A DNA stretch of 64,000 nt from Caprimulgus europaeus (Eukaryota; Chordata; Aves; Caprimulgiformes; Caprimulgidae), in contig OU015528.1 of assembly GCA_907165065.1 (NCBI GenBank), forward strand, positions 39,733,515 to 39,797,514. Direction: 5' to 3'. Shown piece after piece: positions 41,501 through 53,500 of this stretch. Position 1 is the first letter of the stretch. The number at the start of each line of letters is the position of its first letter. Under the pieces are notes generated by a model. The model was not told the origin of the DNA. It saw nothing but the letters and a program-made list of their open reading frames with translations, and searched no databases. A program made the translations under genes and the position numbers.

Positions 41501-44500
41501 TCTGTAGACCATAAATCAAACATTCATCTCAGATTGGTTTTGGTTTTTTTCCTCTTAGTAGTCAAAGTTGGTAGAAATTGATCTATTTTTTTAGTCTTAG
41601 GTATTGGTAAATCTGTCATAAACTTTGCATTAGTTATTATTTAGGACTGTTTATGGGAAAGATACGGACAGAAGTTTCTTGAACTTAGTGCTGTCAAAAT
41701 CTCTAGGGATAAATATAGTAGAAGAGCATATATTTGAAAATCAATTATGTTTATTTATTTTGGCCAAAGTAAATGACAGTGTGGTATATTTTTATAATAT
41801 GCTACACATTCATACGAGTGACAAATGACCTTAATGATAAATCTGTTATATTTTTTTTTCTTGCATAAAAGAAAATGCAATTTTCATAAGTCAATTTCCT
41901 TTGACTTATGCTTTTATATTTTAATTGGTATTTCTTTTCAACACTTCAGAGGCTATGAAAAAAATGAAATCACTGTGGAGAATATTAAATTAATAAATGG
42001 CAAACACTGGGCTAAGTAAATATTTACAAGAACAGTTTCAACCTAAATATTGAAAGCAAAGAACTTTAATTGGGTTATGGTACAGCTACAAAGCAAAAAG
42101 ATTTAATCGGTGTACTCTTTAAGTGATTCTTGTTCCAAAAAATTGACTACAGCTTTGTAGTGTTAGTTTTCAAGTTTCATTATTTTATCGAGTTCTGTTG
42201 CAAAGAGAGGTAAAAATTCAAATAGCTAGTATGTAAACTTGCCCTGAAATCTGACAGTAGAGCTTAGATTGTATTCACTATTAATGCAAGACATATAAGT
42301 ACCGGGTAATTGATGGACATGTCATTGCACACACCAATTAAGTTGACTGACATTTAAATTGTACAAGTGGAAACCTACCTCTCTTCCAGCTATATTGATT
42401 GTTTTACAAATAGAGGAGGAAAAAATACTTCAGAAATTTGGTATTTTCATATACCAGCAAAGTTGAAGACAAAGCTTTTAGAGACATTGAGTTTATCTGT
42501 GACTGGATTGCACATGCACACTCAGATAATAAGTGTAAAACTCTCATCTGAAAAGCTAGAAATATGAGTTCCATTGTGCCATTGAAGAGTAAATTCAAGG
42601 AGGACAAGGAGTAGTAATACCTAATTTCACTGCCAGTTTTTGGTCAGATTTCGTCCCTTTTTCATAGTTATTCATTTTGACCATTCTGCCCATAGACACC
42701 AGGCAATTGCAAAGCTTGAGTGTGTCACAACTTTGCCTCTGCTGAGATATGAACTTGTTAGTCTTCTGTGTCTGAATTGTACCACATCTTTAGATGATAG
42801 CCTGTGGGATTTGATTTACTAAGATCCACTTCTGGAATAGATTTTACCTGTGATTTTTTTTTTTTTTTTAAATTAAAATTGTTTGAATTAACCACTCAGT
42901 GGTTATCAGCATAAGAGTAATCACTGAGGAAAGAAAGGCTAGTGGATTGTAGGTAAATGTAACAGTTAAAGGGTATTATGCATTTTATTTGTTGCATGTC
43001 TCTACAGTTTATTTATATCAATTTCTTAACATATACAACCACCTGAGAGAGGAGGTGTGGTAATAAAGGGTAATGTTGTATATTTATCATTAATTGAAAT
43101 GGTAAGAAGGGGGAGAGTGGTAAAGAGACATCATATGTTAATAATGAGGGTGTAGAATGTATCTGGATTTATTAAATAAAAGAATGAAAACCAAAACATA
43201 CTGTAATCAAAGAATATGAAATTCCAGAAACAAGGGTCAAAGATGTAAGAATGCATCTCTATTAAGATATTAAAATAAAGTCAAAATTTATTGAAAATTT
43301 ATTTTGAAAAGCTAAGTCAGAATGGAAAAATAATAATACTGGTTCACAGCTACCTTATAAATAAAAAGAGCAGTCTTAGAGTCACCAAATTATGTGACTA
43401 GTACTTGAAATAGCCTTTTCAAAATAGCTGGAATATCATCCTTTTGTATCTCAGAATTTCAAAGGGCTTGGAAGACTTTCTTGTTTACCAGTCTAAGGTT
43501 GTGCAAAGTCCTAATTACATAAACTACACAGTAAGATATCCAAAGCTAGTATAATTTTTCAGAATAGAAATCAGTAGTCTGAAATATTCTGTGGTAGAAG
43601 AAAGATAGTCCTGTTTTATAAATTATGTATTTTCAAAAGAATGAACCCCAGGCTTTTTGGTGCTGAAGTAAAAACAGCCTGAATGACTGAGCCCCATGTA
43701 AATGAATTCAAATTCTTCAGAAGTATTTCTTACTTTATGGGAGTAATTTACTTCTATCACTTATCACGATATATTGAAAGAAGGAGTCATTAAAAAACTC
43801 GAGGACGTATAACAAAAATAAGACATATACAGGTTGAGTTTGAAAGAAAATCTAAATTTTGTTTTTTATGTCTCTGGTGCCAGAGACACCAGTTAGCACC
43901 TAATTCTATCATCCCTCTTCTTTCCAAGCTGTTATTTTGTTTGCAAATTATTCCATTACATGAAAAATAAAATAGATTAATTGAAGGAATAAGTACATAT
44001 AGCATTCACTTTTTTAACCCCAAATTTCAATGAAAACTATTCACCAGTTCAACTCGACAAAAGCAAGTTTGAAAGAATCAAGCATCTGCATCTGGGTATA
44101 AAATATATAATTAGTCAAAAACAGTAAACAAAGCTGTTCATATTCTTTAGGCCTTTAAGTATGTTAGGTCTGTATTTTTACAGAGTTTAGCAATATTTTT
44201 TTAATAACCTGGGTTTACTAACAATGTCAGGACAAAATTACAAGAATTTAAGAAGGAGAGGATGAACCTTATGTTAAAAACAAAACAAAACAAATACCCA
44301 CAGGCTACAAATACTGTTCATCTGATTCGTTTAAGATAAAACATTACAACACAGCATCTCCCAAGGTGTTTTAAGTGTGATTGCTCTGCAGGTGGCAGTT
44401 CTGATGTATGACTTGAAACAGTATGTAAGACAATTTAAAAGAGACTTTGCAAAAGTTATCAAAACTAAACTGATTTTATCAGTGCACTATTTGACTTTAC

Positions 44501-47500
44501 TCATTCATGCAGGCTGCATTAGAGAAGGAAAGGCTAACTCTAAATTCCACCCGTTTCCCTTCAAAAACACTCCTGCTCTCAAACCAGCTGCACTGGCCAA
44601 AGGTAACATGTCACAGAAACTTCTTACTCTTCAGTCTTTATTCATTCTTTAAGGATATGCTATTCTGGGGTGATTAATACGACAATCTATTAACTTGAAA
44701 AACACAATTACTTTTAGAAGTCTCAGACTTCCTCCTCATCCCCAGATGCAATTTTTCTTTTAGATTTTCTTTCATTTGCTTAGTTTTTTCTTTATTTTGG
44801 ATTTATTTCAACACTTTACTTCACAGTAGCAGAAAAAAGATGATATGCTTCATCTGTACATTTGGCAATGGATTAAAAATAGCTAGTTGTCACACTAAAA
44901 ATACGAAGATCTGCATTATATGACAACAGCTGAATGTTTTCAGAACAGCTAAAGGTCATTGAACTGTAATGTCTGCTAGTTATTTGATAAACTTTGAAGT
45001 TTTAGCTTTTTGTTTTGGTAAGGTTTTCTCTTCTTCTTACAAGCATAGTATTACTATGTTTTATTTCCTACAACTAAAAGAAAGAAGTCCTATAAATGTA
45101 TAATTAATTGTATTTGAGGATGTTAAATATAAAGTCACCTTCTCATCTTAGTTAGTTGAAGGTAAGATTTGTAATGGGCATATCACCATTAAGAATCCTT
45201 TTTGTTATAGTAATAGACTCTGCAAACCCTGATGCAGGTTTACCTGCACATTTTAAACTCAAACTTGCAGGAACCACCAACCACTTTTTTTTTTTCTTTC
45301 TCTTATAAGTATTCTAGGCCTTCAAATTCCAGTGAGCATTCAAATAGTTTGCCATTGTCACCACAAGAAGTTTGGCAGTGTGTCAACAGACCACATTCTT
45401 ACTCAGCAGAAAATACTCACTTTTATAGCAGGTAAGTTACATACTTTTTTTTTTTCATTATATTTATTTCATTTGGGTTTGACAAAAATCAGAAGGAGGA
45501 GAACTTGAGGTTGTTTTCTTATGCTTTTGCTACTTTTCGTTAATATATTACCGGAGTTAAAATGTATTTACTTTTTAAAACCAAATATATTAAATTCAGA
45601 TGCTATTTTTTGTTGACTACCAGAATAAAAAATATAAGTATATGTGTATTTTTATTTATCTAGGTTTGACTATAAATCATAAAACTTATTTTTTTCATCT
45701 ACATCTTAACATACATGTTGAAACAGAGATATATAAGACTAGATAAAGATTAAAAGGAATTTCTTACACAGCTGCATTCTTTTGGAGAGAAAGGACTGAA
45801 ATATGCTTCAAGTAATTGAAATGTAAACATTTCAAATTGATGGCAGACTTTTATTAGTCTCCAAGATAAAGCCTTCCTAGAGTATTGAAATAGATTTTTT
45901 GTATTATTTCCAAGTTTCGAAAGTGCCTTTAAAAGACACAAACAACTTGCAGAGTAACAAAAGCTGCAAAATAGTCACCCAAGACATTTGTTATTTACCT
46001 ACATTTCATTACTGCTCTTATACTTTCATTTCAGGTCAGGGAAGGAAACAATGTCACAGCTCTCTGACTGGAAGGAAAAAAAGAAATTTTCGTTCATGTC
46101 TGAAAAAGAAGAGAAAATTTCAGAGGAATGGTATGTTAAGCTATTTTGCTTACACAGTGACTCCCAGGAATAGGTACAGTACAGTTGGATGTTGTTGCTT
46201 TTTTTTTTTAAGTTCCATCTTTCAAGAATCTCTGTTTTCTACCAAAGTGAAAATTACTCTAATTACTTTTACAACTGTCTGGGTCTCAGACTTGCAATAA
46301 TGTAATATTAAGATATTAAGATATAATATTAAGATATTAAAAACTTGCAATAATATAATATTAAGATAACCACTGCAGCTATCTGTGTAATTCAGAAAGT
46401 TTCATACCATGCATAAGTACTATACACTTGTATTATTTTTGAAAAGTACATTATGCAATACTATGCAGCTGGTGTAACATAATATATGTGAAATGCTTAG
46501 TAAGTTATTCTCTTCCTGTAGGGGTTTTAAGGATATTTCTACTGCACAGCTAATGCTGAAGAGGGCCCATAAAATGAAGCCCAAAAAACACAGTAATAAA
46601 AATATAGGTAAGTAAAAAGTTAAAAAATGTTTATATTGCTGTAATGTTTCTATTCTTAAGCCTGAAAATAGTGTTTCCTTTAAAAAGTTTGCTTGCAACA
46701 TGTTAATCATTAATTTGAATAAATATAGAGTGTGATTTAGTAAAAATAACTCAGTTTAAATCTCTGTAAAGAAATCAATTTATTCTGGTGATAAAATATT
46801 CAGATTTTAAAAATTGTTCTACTGGATTTTGAAGTTCAATATTTGAAAGCTATGTTAAATGGAAATTTAGTTTCTTTTTCTTCATGTATCTCTATTTCTA
46901 GATGTGGAATTTATATTTCTGCATTTTGTGCTTCTTGTATTTTTCTCTTGAGGAAATCTCAAGTTAAAATTATTGACTTATGCAAGAACTATTTATGAAA
47001 ATGGCAGTTTGATACATATGAAATGAAATATTATTTTTTGTATTAAATGTTCACTTTGGAAATAGATAATGCTTATCCAGCTTCTCTGTAATTGTCTTTT
47101 GGTTCTTCTCAGATACTTCTTATGTCAATAAACCTTTCTTAGAATCATCAACTGTTACTATGATATGCTAATGCAAATGTTAATGGGATATGTTAATAAA
47201 AATATTAATAAAATAGTGCTAGTATAAGAAACATTCAAATATGTAAGAGCTTGGTTGACAATAGGACCCAGTTCTAAATGGTCTTTGGAAAGTTTATCTT
47301 TATTTACATTTAATTTTTTTAATTGTATCACAAGCTACATGTAATTTTCCTCTTTTGTATAACTTTGAAAATCTCTTCCATATTAAGTGTGGAAAATATT
47401 GAAAGACATTTTTCTCTTTGAAGGGAAAAAAAGTCGTCTTACAGATAAAATTAAGAAAAATGTTTTTTCTGTATAATTTTTTCTACTTCAAATACCATGT

Positions 47501-50500
47501 CTAAGATTAAATATGACAAAAAAGATCTCTACTTAAAAAAAAAACAACAAAAAAAAGGAGGGGGGCAGAAAGAGGCATGTAATCAAGAAACTATGCTTTA
47601 TTGTTATGGAGAGGAGAAAAAATGGATAGTGATTATATTTAAATCTTGCTAGCTTCCCATGAGGACTTACCATGTTACCTAAAAAAAAAAAAAAAAAAAA
47701 AAAGGTAAATGTCTGCTGTGGAGTTGAGTTTTTTACACACGTTCCGTTTGGTGGCCATGTTCCATTTTTTAATGAATAGAGCTTATTAGGTTATATCATC
47801 TTTTCTCCATATGTTCTCTGGTTTATGTTAGTAGTAATTAATCCAGTTATAAATGTCTGATTGAGCATATCAAATTTGCTATCCTATTTTTGTTGTAGTT
47901 CTGATGGATTTTTTGGATATGTTTATATTAACTTTCTTCAGATTATTCATTATGGTATATGTCTGTTGAGCTTTTGAATGTATCACTTGGAATATTCTCA
48001 AAGTATGTTACTAGTTTTTAAAAAAATAAAAAAATCTTTTGCACAATGTTTTTATAGGTTCAAATTTTCTTTTCTTGACACTACCTAATATAAGAATTTT
48101 TTGTCTTTCTAACTGTTACATCAAACACAAAAATAACATGTGTATATAATGTTAATATATAAAGTTCTCTGACAGTCGTTCAAATTACATTCTTTTTTTC
48201 AGATAAGCAGAAAGCATAATTTCCAGAACCAAGAAATGTTACTGAAAATATTTCATACTCAATCGCTTTTCCATACAAAGATTATCAAGCCAACTATTCT
48301 TTCTCAAACAGAACACTGACAAAGTCAGTCTTTCCTTGGTCAGTAAAGACCAAATAGACTTTATAAATGAAAACAAATATTTTTATCTTAAACTGATGGA
48401 GTTTAAAATTCAGTTGCACTCAAAAATGATCCTGATGGCATATTCCCTGTGTGGGAAGAATCTCCATGTATATAATTGTGGTTTACGTCTGCTACCTCTT
48501 CTGAAGTGGTGAAAGCAAGTCAGGGTCTTGTTGTGGATATGGTTGAACAGAGGGACTTTACAGCACTTAAGAGTAGATACATGTTATCCTGAGGCTAGCG
48601 CTCCAGATCAGGAAAGTGTAAGCAGGCCCATTAGGCTGCCAGTATCTTTCTTGGATCTCTATATGGTACAACTCATGCTATAACACTTACAGAAATTCCA
48701 GTATAACTAGAGGGAGAGAGAGAGTTCACAATCTTAGGCCATTGCTGCGAGTTTAACCCAACTGAAGCAGGAATTCCATAAGAAACTTTATTTCTTCTAA
48801 CATTTAAAAGGAGATTGAAATTCATCTGAAGAAGTAGATGTCAACATTGTCTTTTAATGTTTCCATAGAAATTAGCATCCTATCACCTTCACCTCTTCTG
48901 AAATTAGCTTCATCCATCTTGTGCTTACTGAAGCTGAAATCTTTAGGAAATCTTGCAGGATTTATTTTTAGTATTATTATTTCTATTCTTCCTTTTGAAT
49001 TTCCAGGTCCTCAGTGTTATAATTGCAACTGTTTCCTTTTACCTTTATGATTTAAAATAGTTGAAGGTATGCTAACTAACTACAATAAAATAATTTTGTT
49101 AGTGATACAGATTCCTAACCACTAGGAAATAAGTAGCCAGCATCCACTTAAAAGTGTGAAATGTAAGATGTAAAAAAGCAGTTTTTTGTGTTATAGCCAT
49201 TTACTACTACGTGTTTTAGTTAAGAGCAAAATTTTAAGTTCTAACAAAAAGCAAAGCAACAAGATCTAAAAGTTCTAGATACAAATAAATTATAAGCTAT
49301 TAACAAATATATTGATAGCTTTTATGCTAAGGTTTCAGGGTCATCCCAAACATCTTTTATGTGCCTTTGAGCTCTTCTGTGGGAACAGTCTTAGTAGTTG
49401 CGGCTAATGCTGAGATACAGATGGATTTTGTAGGAGCAAATGGCCTGTCAGAGTATGCTGTCTATTTCCGTATGCTGTCAAACTGCTTTACCTTAAACCT
49501 GAGATTCGCAAATTCAAAGGGTTAAATCAGCCTCCATTCAGAGTGTTTTTGTTTTTTAATATAGTCAAGACATCTGCTGGTTTGGAACTTGGATTGGACA
49601 GTCATGAACAGCTTAGACTCAACATCCTCAAATATGAGTATTTATTCCTTTTCATTTTCTGTCTAAAACATTTGTCTTCTCTTAGTGCAACAGTGATGGC
49701 ATTCATTTGGTTAATTACAGAAGTTAACATCTGAGCTAGTCATCTGCATTCCTTTATAGAAAGGAATAGCCACTTTAAATGCTATTTATTTCCTTCTAAA
49801 ACATAATTCAAAGGCAGACTACTTGAATCTCACTGTACAAGCACTTATAGTTCTCCATTGCCTACACAAAACCTAGAGCGGCTGGCTGAAGTACAGAGTT
49901 AAATTGTAGATATGTAGAAGTAACTGAGAAGTAACTTACCGCACATGTCTGGCCACATACCTTCTCAGTAGTGAAAAAAATGTGGAAAATACTAGCAAGC
50001 GCATGGAATCCTGTGGTTTGTATTACAAGGAAGAGCTTAAAGTAGCATAACCTTATAATAGGGGGTGATTCAGGCAATGCTTATATTGCAAGAGACCAGT
50101 ACCACCAACTAACGGCTTTAAGGCCTGTTATGCCCTAATCCACTACAGTTATGTATGCTTGTTTATGTGGTTAAATAAAGTTGTGGCATGTATTTTAATG
50201 ACACTGAATGTCAACTTCAACAATTTTGTGTGAGCAAGAAATTTTGCAACCAAGTAAAACTGGCATAATGTCAGAATACTCCTGTTTATCATGGGTGCAG
50301 AAAATACTATAGAAATTCTAATTCAAAATCTAAATACAGCAGACATTAATGCACCTGACTGTGCTTAAAAAGTAAGCATCTATGAGTCCTAACAATCCTA
50401 GCTTTCTGAAGATGTCATGGCACAGCAGTACAGAATTTCTTGCATAACTTTGAATTTCTAGTTTAGAATTTAAGACAGTAATGCAGTACCAATTAAAAAC

Positions 50501-53500
50501 AAACAAACAAATCAGAATAAAAATCTGGAGGATATTATTATTCCTTGTTGCACATTACATAAATGACCACAGATCTATATTTTCTTAGTAGCATAAAGCA
50601 AGATATTTCTGTTGTTGTTGAGTATTCCATGTAGCAGTATCATCTGGGAACACCAGCCATGGATGACTTGGAGTTCTAATTGGTGTTCAGTTATGGAACA
50701 AAACATGGTCTTTCTTCCAAATGAATTTACAAATTGAATTATATTGCAGATAAGCATCTGTTACTCTATGCTACTTTGATTTATCAGCTCCTTAAAGTTG
50801 GCACAGATATGTTTATGTTTTTCTAATTACAGATATTGCACAACAAGAATGAATGACAAACAGTTAATTTTTTCAGTTTCACATATTATCAAGAAGTTGT
50901 TTAGCAAATGTGGTGCCAGATCAGGCAGTGAGGATTCCTTCCATATTGTTTCTATAACATTTCTTGTGTTTGTCCAACTGTCTTCTATATTTGGAGTCAG
51001 CCAAGCAATGTGCATTAAATTACCTCCCTGGTTCTTAGATTGGCAGCACAGATCGTCAGCTAATAAGCCACATTTAAATGAGTATGCCAGAATCCAGAAA
51101 GATATTTGTATGATTTTGAACTATTGGACTCTTTCACAGTTCTCTGTGTGAAATATAAAACATTTGATTGCTTGTCATCAAAGCATATATGTAGTTCATT
51201 TCCCTAGCTCACTCAGAGACTGAAAAGCACCAGTATTATAAAGTAATCTATGTAATATTGCCTACATTTGGGACTACATAGAGAAAAGGACTCATTTTTA
51301 ATAACAAAAGAGCTGTAGGCAATGGTTGAGGTGATCCAGGTAGGTACAAATTCAAGTAGTCTGGCACTGTGTTAAATCCCTGTAGATTATTTAAGTTATT
51401 TTGCAAAGACTCAAAGATAAATCTTCTGATAGAAATCTCTTAGAAGAACAATTTCCATCACTTCCATCTTCCCAGTTCATGGACTGTTGACATCCTTGTG
51501 CACAAAAGAAAAAATGTTTGAAAAATCTAGGTTGGCACTAATAATGTCATGTGACTTCACCCAAAAGTCCTTGGTATAATTTAAATTTGAACTGGATGGA
51601 GTTTTCATAGAATTGAGTGAGGGTCTGAATTAAGAAAAAATGACATTTTTAAAACATTTTGGAACAATTTCAGTAGACCCACATAGGAATAAAAGTGTTT
51701 TATTTCAGAAATTATTCTAGGTTAATAAAAAATAGTTTGGAAATCCTCAATTGCATTTTGTCTTAAGAGGTTTTAATCAATTTTGTCACTTTATCTTTGG
51801 TCTTCTATTGATGAAAGACACTGTTTTTATAATAGCATAAAGCTAGATGAAGTTAGAAGTCTTTTTATTAACGCTGTATCGTACCAACACTGTATGCTGG
51901 AAAAATGTAATTACCAAAGATTCTATTCTGTTCATTTTTATCTGTGTATAATACTCATATAACTACGTATCTTACAAGTATAGAAAACAATAGTAATTTA
52001 TACTTTACTTAAAATATTTTTATAACTTCTGTTACTTAAAATTTCAGAGAACTTTTAAAATATAACATATTACTATTTCAAGATATTTTTATCACAATTC
52101 TTACTGTGATCTACTGCCCCAAACATTTGCTAACCTGAAGAACACTAGGTTGCTACAAATTTATTTTTGAGTTGGGAGGCATGTCAAAACAGGCCTACTT
52201 TATCCATCAATGCAAAGAGAAAATATCTACAAAGCTGGTAATCTGGTTTGTGAATAAAGTGAATGATTCTAATAATCTACCTTTAATCATAATGGAGCTA
52301 ATATTTTTTTATTGTGCTTCTTGGGCCATTTAATTGAATTTATACTTTAGTTAGTAAAAGTGGGTTAAAATTACTTTAAATCTGACATCCTCTGAGTTAA
52401 TCTGGAAGCTGTAATCATCATACAACAAGATGATAGAGGTTCTTCTAGACAATTGGAGATAACAAAGTGTAAGTTGTTGCTGATTCTGCCTTGGAAAAAA
52501 GACATTACCTAAATTACTTCCATCTATATTTTCCATGATTCCTTCGTTAGTCAAGTTTTCTGCTTTGGGAGAGGTTAGCACCATTAAGAATGTTCTGTCA
52601 ACCAAATGCTGCTCCAAGAGCACCATAACATTTTGACATATTTTTTCAATGTGCTATCTCTTAAAGTATCCAAACCCCATTAGAAATCTTCTCTAGGCTT
52701 ATAAGGCAAACATACAGTATGTCTGCATCATCTTACTTGTGTCAAGAGAGCATTCTGAGAGAAAAAGTGAGGATCTCTTGGGATCTCTGTGTTCCATTAG
52801 TTTATAACTGAAGCATCTGCTGCAAATATATAGGTCTAGTGAAAATCAACTTTATAAATTCCTGTTGAACTTCTTAAGAAATTGCTCACTGACTTAACAG
52901 GGCATTCTGATCCTTTATTTCCTTAAATTGAGAATCCAAAAAATAAACTACTTACTTTACTGCAGTATTATAAATGCTCTTATAACCTTTCAGCAAACAC
53001 CAGCAAGGTCATGTAACAAGTTCAAAACTAAACATGAGATGTAATTTATTCTGTCTGAATGCTCTTTGAGTCTTTCCATCTCCTCTGTTTTCCTGTTCTA
53101 TCTGTTCTGGCTGTGTCTCACATATTCATTTTTGCTACACTTGCATTCTTTGTGAAAGTTTAGATCCTTTCCTTGACATATCTATTTTCTTTCTAATTCT
53201 GTTGCTGTTTGCCCTTTTTATTTTTATTAATTTCTATTATTTTCTGACAGTTTTTAGTCACCTTTGAAGGCAAACGTCTTCTGCCTCATTGTTTATTAGA
53301 TATTCTGAGAGTGTGTTTTTCTGCTTGTGCTACTCACTTTTTCTTTTAACCATGTGAAACATAGTTCTTTTTTATTTTTTTACTTTGGCTTTCTGTTACT
53401 CATGTTATCATGCTCATTGTCATACCTGCAAAACTCTATGTAGTTTTCCAAGTCATTATGTATCTGCCTTTGTTTCTACATTCTTCCCAGTGCCTTTTTT

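Noticed and set aside
43870-43893. Small hairpin GTCTCTGGTGCCAGAGAC
   Set aside because: Eight-base arms with no further support for an RNA gene or element.
45899-46300. 133-codon open frame overlapping exon k
   Set aside because: It is in a different frame from the recognised LRRIQ1 exon and runs through its splice sites.
47681-47703. Poly(A) tail of a processed retrogene
   Set aside because: No coding remnant or target duplication upstream, so it is a simple homopolymer.
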